Below, piece after piece: positions 59,950 through 64,000 of a stretch of 64,000 bases of DNA (positions within the stretch are counted from its first letter, which is position 1; each line of letters begins with the position of its first letter). Source of the stretch: SABI01 sp963677695. Lineage in GTDB: Bacteria; Spirochaetota; Spirochaetia; Sphaerochaetales; Sphaerochaetaceae. Under the pieces are notes generated by a model that saw only the letters and a program-made list of their open reading frames with translations, had not been told where the DNA came from and searched no databases. The position numbers were made by a program, and so were the translations under genes. The stretch covers positions 2,108,001 through 2,172,000 of the forward strand of contig CAXXUJ010000001.1 of NCBI GenBank assembly GCA_963677695.2, read 5' to 3'.

Positions 59950-60843
59950 ATGTTTGACAAAGAAAGATTCACTGAGATCATCAGTAATTTTGTTGCCATG
60001 TCAGGTAAGCGACTGCCTGATGATGTGAGCGCTAAGCTTGCAGAACTGAAAGATAATGAAACTGTTCCTGTAGCAAAAGTCGTATATGAATCAATGATGA
60101 AGAATCAGGATATGGCAATTGAACTTGATCGTCCCAGCTGCCAGGATACCGGAGTAATCAACTTCTACGTCTCAGTAGGGGAGAATTATCCCGGCATGGG
60201 GCAGGTTAAGGATTGTTTGAAGGAGGCTGTTAGGTCAGCTACGAAAAATGCACCTCTCAGACACAATACCGTTGCAATTTTTGATGAAAAGAATGATGGA
60301 ACAAACGTAGGAGAGCGTGCTCCGTTTATCCACTGGGATATCATACCCGGCAGTGATGAGATTGAAGTCATTTCCTACATGGCTGGCGGCGGCTGCAGTC
60401 TTCCCGGAAGAGCTATTACGCTCATGCCCTCTGCAGGTTACGAGACAATTGTGCAGTACGTATTTGATACTATGGTCGATTGGGGTATTAATGCCTGTCC
60501 TCCGCTTCTTGTAGGTATCGGGATTGCAGGGTCAGTTGAGAATGCGGCTGTTCTTTCAAAGAAGGCTCTGTTGAGACCTATTGATGAACGCCATCCGAAT
60601 GAAAAAGGTGCTGAACTTGAGAAGATTCTTGAGGACGGTTTGAACAGACTCGGCCTTGGACCTCAGGGGCTGAGCGGTAATGCCTCAGTCATGGGAGTGC
60701 ATATTGAATCAGCAGCTCGTCACCCATCCACGATCTCTGTAGCTGTCAATGTCGGATGCTGGTCTCACAGATGGGGAAAAATCAGAATTGATAAGGATAT
60801 GAATTATAAGGTTCTTACTCATAAAGGAGATTTCAAACTATGA
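59950..60843 (+). CDS. Class I fumarate hydratase / L(+)-tartrate dehydratase alpha subunit
   Basis: A 297-residue iron-sulfur hydro-lyase subunit. Three cysteines for a 4Fe-4S cluster are seen in RPSCQDTGV, GGGCSLPGR and INACPPLLVGIG. The ATG at 59950 follows AAGGAG. It is coupled to the beta subunit by an ATGA overlap. Two-subunit forms of this size act on fumarate/malate or on L-tartrate; sequence by eye cannot choose. Being linked to a dicarboxylate importer and a GntR regulator suggests an imported hydroxy diacid as substrate. Confidence 0.9.
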   Translation: MFDKERFTEIISNFVAMSGKRLPDDVSAKLAELKDNETVPVAKVVYESMMKNQDMAIELDRPSCQDTGVINFYVSVGENYPGMGQVKDCLKEAVRSATKNAPLRHNTVAIFDEKNDGTNVGERAPFIHWDIIPGSDEIEVISYMAGGGCSLPGRAITLMPSAGYETIVQYVFDTMVDWGINACPPLLVGIGIAGSVENAAVLSKKALLRPIDERHPNEKGAELEKILEDGLNRLGLGPQGLSGNASVMGVHIESAARHPSTISVAVNVGCWSHRWGKIRIDKDMNYKVLTHKGDFKL

Positions 60844-61448
60844 AAAAGATTCTGCAGACACCGATAAAAGATGAAGATCTGAAAGATATAAAAATTGGCG
60901 ATATCATTTACCTGAACGGTACCGTTGTTACCTGTAGAGATGTTGCTCATAGAAGACTGATAGAACTTGGGCGGGAACTCCCTGTTGAACTGGAAGGCCT
61001 CTGCATTTTTCATGCTGGTCCGATCGTCAAGAAAAATGAAGACGGAAAACATGAGATGGTCTCGATCGGTCCGACGACGAGTATGCGAATGGAAAAGTTT
61101 GAACTTAAGTTTGTTGAGCAGACCGGAGTGAAGGTGATCGTTGGGAAAGGCGGTATGAGTACAAGAACTGAAGAAGCTTGTAAGACTCACAAGGCCATTC
61201 ACTGTGTTTTTCCAGGCGGATGTGCCGTTCTCGCTGCAACTGAGTTTGAAGAGATAGTCGATGCTCAGTGGCAGGACCTTGGAATGCCCGAAACTCTCTG
61301 GGTAAGCCGTGTCAAGGAATTTGGTCCATTGATAGTCTCAATTGATGCAAACGGAGATAACCTGTTTAAGGAGAATAAGGAAGTCTTTTATAAACGTAAG
61401 GATGACCTTGTTGCCGAAATATCGGAAAAAGTGCATTACATCAAGTAA
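60840..61448 (+). CDS. Class I fumarate hydratase / L(+)-tartrate dehydratase beta subunit
   Basis: A 202-residue partner subunit with IGDIIYLNGTVVTCRDVAHRR, FHAGPIVKK, SIGPTTSMRMEKFE and GKGGMSTRTEEACKTHKAIHCVFPGGCAVLAA, the usual Fe-S hydro-lyase beta blocks. It starts inside the alpha stop codon and ends the operon; a hairpin follows within 13 bases. Confidence 0.9.
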   Translation: MKKILQTPIKDEDLKDIKIGDIIYLNGTVVTCRDVAHRRLIELGRELPVELEGLCIFHAGPIVKKNEDGKHEMVSIGPTTSMRMEKFELKFVEQTGVKVIVGKGGMSTRTEEACKTHKAIHCVFPGGCAVLAATEFEEIVDAQWQDLGMPETLWVSRVKEFGPLIVSIDANGDNLFKENKEVFYKRKDDLVAEISEKVHYIK

Positions 61449-61460
61449 GGAAGATACTGC

Positions 61461-61490
61461 AAGCCGTGAGTTATCACGGCTTGTTTAAAA
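61461..61490 (+). terminator. Hairpin after the fumarase genes
   Basis: AAGCCGTGA and TCACGGCTT form a perfect nine-pair stem around GTTA, followed by GTTTAAAA. The U-tract is weak, so some read-through into the GntR gene is possible. Confidence 0.6.
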
Positions 61491-61542
61491 AATGGGGGGG
61501 GATGACTCCCCATTGTGTATTGTGCCATTTTTTTGTAATATA

Positions 61543-61556
61543 ATGGATATTGGATC
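61543..61556. promoter_or_regulatory. Candidate GntR autoregulatory operator
   Basis: ATGGATATTGGATC, 22 bp before the gntR start, matches 57036-57049 with one difference. A site both at its own gene and at the TRAP promoter is typical of GntR regulators. Confidence 0.5.
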
Positions 61557-61577
61557 ACTTTTTGCTAGAGGTATGGT

Positions 61578-62219
61578 ATGTTGAAACAGATTGAAGTATT
61601 GCCGGTAAGGGAGCGGGTAGCCTCTGAACTGAGAAATGCTATATTTTCAGGAAAATTTACTTCAGGGCAGGAACTGAGGCAGGATAATCTTGCCCAGATG
61701 CTCGGCGTCTCCCGCATGCCAATCAGGGAAGCTCTTCAGATTCTATCCTCAGAAGGTCTTATCAAACTCAGGGCCAACAGAGGCGCGATAGTGCAGGAGG
61801 TGTCTGCTCAGTACATCCAGGAGCACTTCGAAGTCCGACTCATTCTTGAATGTGAAGCTGTTGCGAAAGCGTGTCTGAGTGGTCTTTCCGATGTCGAGCA
61901 CCTTGAATTCATTCATGAATCACAGCGAAAAGCCATCGATAACTCAGATATGGATGAGACGAATCTTTGTAATCAGGCGTTCCATATGACAATCTGGGAA
62001 GGTTCCGGAAATAATAAGATCAAATCGATCCTTGTTCAACTCTGGAATGGTCTTTCCATTGGATCCGTTATCCAACCAGTAATTCATGCCAATAAATCAT
62101 TTGAGGAACATGCTCTTATCATCAAGGCTATAAAAGAATCTCAACCTGACATGGCTAGAGCTGTTATGAAACAGCACATTACAAGAAGTCTTGAAAATAT
62201 GCTGCTCAGAACGCTGTAA
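61578..62219 (+). CDS. GntR-family (FCD domain) transcriptional regulator
   Basis: A 213-residue regulator with an N-terminal winged helix (LRQDNLAQMLGVSRMPIREALQILSSEGLI) and an all-helical FCD ligand domain (~80-210) with probable metal-binding residues in NQAFHMTIWE, SFEEHALI and KQHITRS. FCD proteins respond to organic acids. It directly follows the TRAP-fumarase operon, and two shared motifs support control of that operon and of itself. An earlier ATG at 61573 is out of frame. Confidence 0.9.
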   Translation: MLKQIEVLPVRERVASELRNAIFSGKFTSGQELRQDNLAQMLGVSRMPIREALQILSSEGLIKLRANRGAIVQEVSAQYIQEHFEVRLILECEAVAKACLSGLSDVEHLEFIHESQRKAIDNSDMDETNLCNQAFHMTIWEGSGNNKIKSILVQLWNGLSIGSVIQPVIHANKSFEEHALIIKAIKESQPDMARAVMKQHITRSLENMLLRTL

Positions 62220-62335
62220 TTAATTCATCGTAAGAGGAAGCCTTTCTCATCACATTTTTCAGAAAAAAAGAGCGACTTCTGGGTACACACTGACGCTTCT
62301 GCGGTTATCAGTGTCACTGAAGATAAATTATATAC

Positions 62336-62368
62336 AAAGGAGTATGCTGCAACCGGCATACTCCTTTT
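62336..62368. terminator. Bidirectional hairpin terminator (copy 2 of a repeated hairpin)
   Basis: The 33-nt core is identical to the one at 56394-56430. Here it separates gntR (plus) from the convergent MFS gene (minus) and can terminate both. Confidence 0.88.
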
Positions 62369-62390
62369 ATATGATAGCTTTCTTTTACAC

Positions 62391-63722
62391 CTATATCTCT
62401 GATTTTACCGTATCGTGTGCATAGCCCACATACGAATCATCAACGATGAGGATGAAGAGGATGGCTATGGCGGCAAGGACTGCCAGGACCATGTAGGCAT
62501 AGGCGTACCCGACAGTGTTTCCCAGGCCTCCGACGATCGTGATGCCGAGCGCTCCGATGATAGCGACTATCGGTTTGAGCACACGGTATGCCATATTGAA
62601 GTCGAACCGTCCCCACACGCTGGTGGTAAGGGAGACAAGGTAGTTTGCCGCTCCCCCTAGCATGATTCCGAGGAAGGGCTGCGCTGCGAACATCAAAATG
62701 ATCGCTATCTGGTCTTTCCCGGCCACCTTCAGGAAGCCTCCTGTCAGGTTGATGATGAGAGAGATCAGTCCCAGCACGAGAGTGATCAGGATCGCTTTTT
62801 TCGGTCCCACCTTCGCATCGAGAATACCGCAGAGATAGCTGCCGAAGCAGGCGATCACTCCCGCCATCATGAGCATGGGAATGATCTGACCTTCACCGAA
62901 ACCGATCTGCATCATTCTGGGAACGAAGTTGGTCATGATTCCGAGTGAGAGCAGTTCCATGATTCCCAGCGATACGGCGATCTTCCAGACGTTTTTCGTC
63001 CTTAACAGCTTTTTCGGCTGCCATGGGGAACTCTTCTGGTATTCGATACCTGCAGCGAGCTGTTTTTTCATCTCTTCAGGATCGAAGAGTCTGTCGTTGT
63101 CAGGAAAGGCTCCCGCCTGTTCAGGATAGTCTTTCACGAAGAATACGACCAGGAGTCCTAATATGAAGGTTGCAATGGCATACATCATATAAACACTTGA
63201 AAGTCCCGCTGCGTGAACAATCCCGGTCAGCACAGGAACTGTCAGAACGGCAGAGAGGGGGAATGCGATGGTGACCCATCCCATTGCCAGTCCTTTTTTA
63301 CGAGGGAACCAGTTTGAGATGACATTCAGGTTGGCGATGTAGGCGAACCCCATACCAGCTACGCTTGCAAGTGCGATGCTGAGAAAGTAGACTGCAGGGG
63401 TCTTTGCGGTTCCCCAGAGTAGACAGACTGCGGTGCCGAGAAACAGGGCAGCGGCCCAGGCGAACTTGATCGTCTTTTTCGTACAGATTGCACCCCACAT
63501 GACTGCTCCCAGCACGGAAATCCATGCGGCAACAGTACTGAAAAGATAGAGCGGGGTAGGATTGTCCATACCGAACCGCTGAGCGAAGATCTCGATGGTC
63601 ACGTTCAGTGAGTCATAGACGATGGAACTCATCAGAAGAATACTAAAGAAGGCGAGAACAAGAATTCCCCATCCTTTTCTTCCGAAATTGCTTTTTGTCA
63701 ATGAAATACCCGATTGAGACAT
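62391..63722 (-). CDS. MFS transporter, oxalate/formate antiporter-like (OFA)
   Basis: A 443-residue carrier with 12 helices in two halves and a central cytoplasmic loop (PDNDRLFDPEEMKKQLAAG). The N-terminal half has the MFS loop ISNWFPRKKGLAMGWVTIAFPLSA and VAGMGFAYIANLNV, typical of OFA-type monocarboxylate carriers. The gene upstream on the same strand is a flavin oxidoreductase, so an unsaturated or hydroxy acid substrate is possible. No ligand can be assigned. Confidence 0.85.
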   Translation of the reverse strand: MSQSGISLTKSNFGRKGWGILVLAFFSILLMSSIVYDSLNVTIEIFAQRFGMDNPTPLYLFSTVAAWISVLGAVMWGAICTKKTIKFAWAAALFLGTAVCLLWGTAKTPAVYFLSIALASVAGMGFAYIANLNVISNWFPRKKGLAMGWVTIAFPLSAVLTVPVLTGIVHAAGLSSVYMMYAIATFILGLLVVFFVKDYPEQAGAFPDNDRLFDPEEMKKQLAAGIEYQKSSPWQPKKLLRTKNVWKIAVSLGIMELLSLGIMTNFVPRMMQIGFGEGQIIPMLMMAGVIACFGSYLCGILDAKVGPKKAILITLVLGLISLIINLTGGFLKVAGKDQIAIILMFAAQPFLGIMLGGAANYLVSLTTSVWGRFDFNMAYRVLKPIVAIIGALGITIVGGLGNTVGYAYAYMVLAVLAAIAILFILIVDDSYVGYAHDTVKSEI

Positions 63723-63783
63723 GTCATTTCCTCCAATGTGTATATGAGATAGCGGGCACAGAGTGCCGTTTGGACATGTTGAT

Positions 63784-63821
63784 AGCCCCCGGTTGCTCTT
63801 TTTTGGAACCGGAGGGCTTTC
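63784..63821 (-). terminator. Hairpin between the flavoprotein and MFS genes
   Basis: On the minus strand AGCCCTCCGGTT and AACCGGGGGCT pair with one bulge around a loop containing AAAAAAGAGC. There is no U-tract, so it is probably an intercistronic processing or attenuation hairpin. Confidence 0.45.
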
Positions 63822-63825
63822 TGAC

Positions 63826-64000
63826 TTAGATATTCAGTGCGGTATAGAAGGCTTCCTTCACCGCATTTTCGACGGTTCGTGCTTTCACGCAGTCCCCGAT
63901 TGCACTGACCTTCGGGGCTGAACCCTGAAGGGCGTCAACCGCAGTAGTCTTCGCTCTCAAGCCGGCAGCGAGAACGATCGAGTTGGCTTCGATGGTTGTG
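63826..64000 (-). CDS. C-terminal fragment of an Old Yellow Enzyme-type FAD/NAD-binding oxidoreductase
   Basis: Only the last 58 codons are inside the window; the gene continues beyond base 64000. The peptide contains SIVLAAGLRAKTTAVDAL and VSAIGDCVKARTVENAVKEAF, the second-Rossmann and FAD-binding end of 2,4-dienoyl-CoA reductase/enoate reductase-like proteins. The TAA stop is at 63826-63828. It lies about 100 bp upstream of the MFS gene on the same strand, so the two may form an operon. Confidence 0.75.
   Translation of the reverse strand, partial: TTIEANSIVLAAGLRAKTTAVDALQGSAPKVSAIGDCVKARTVENAVKEAFYTALNI

Overview
The window reads as a chromosomal segment of a fermentative, sugar-using bacterium, most probably a spirochaete of the Sphaerochaeta type. 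This is inferred from moderate GC, strong AGGAG ribosome sites, exported solute-binding proteins whose signal peptides end in LFAQG or similar, many carbohydrate and organic-acid transporters, and a phosphotransbutyrylase/butyrate kinase pair. No rRNA or tRNA gene was recognised, so the assignment is an inference.

Layout. 1-11.5 kb: a sugar-acid or hydroxyacid catabolic locus: a 5'-truncated LarA-type nickel racemase, a PrpR-like sigma-54 activator, then a clear sigma-54 promoter driving pdxA2-like, tctB-tctA-tctC, two tandem Asp/Glu-racemase-like genes, two TIM-barrel isomerases and an AbrB-type membrane protein. 11.6-16.6 kb: a DMT exporter, a CoA-disulfide-reductase/NADH-oxidase-like flavoprotein, a psicose/tagatose 3-epimerase-like enzyme, and a divergent argP/argO-like pair. 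16.66-16.98 kb: fourteen 23-bp tandem repeats just before ptb-buk. 19.0-30.6 kb, minus strand: a tightly packed purine operon guaB-purE-purK-purL-purC-purF-purM-purN-purD, preceded by a ~350-nt leader holding a guanine-type purine riboswitch with terminator and, upstream of it, an unassigned structured RNA with its own terminator. 31-34 kb: TauE-like, GNAT and PutP-like genes. 33.9-35.2 kb: a complete IS30-family element with 17-bp direct repeats.

35.3-44.1 kb: an extracellular binding protein, a membrane histidine kinase and an NtrC-type regulator in one overlapping operon, followed by a second clear sigma-54 promoter in front of a ChvE/GguA/GguB-type monosaccharide ABC transporter. This looks like a three-component sugar-sensing circuit. 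44-49.4 kb: a secreted protein with a possible AbfB-like C-terminus, an aldo/keto reductase, glycogen synthase, a 58-residue winged-helix-like protein, a single-domain asparaginase-like protein and an unassigned protein. 49.4-56.4 kb: a LacI regulator divergent from an alpha-xyloside-type operon (binding protein, two permeases, GH31), with an 18-bp palindromic operator over the -10. 57-62.2 kb: an AT-richer block with a TRAP transporter, two-subunit class I fumarase/tartrate dehydratase and a GntR regulator, flanked by two identical 33-nt hairpins. 62.4-64 kb, minus strand: an MFS carrier and the C-terminus of an Old Yellow Enzyme-type flavoprotein cut by the window end.

The best candidates for something undescribed are the orphan structured RNA ahead of the guanine riboswitch, the binding-protein/kinase/sigma-54 circuit, and the sigma-54-controlled sugar-acid operon.
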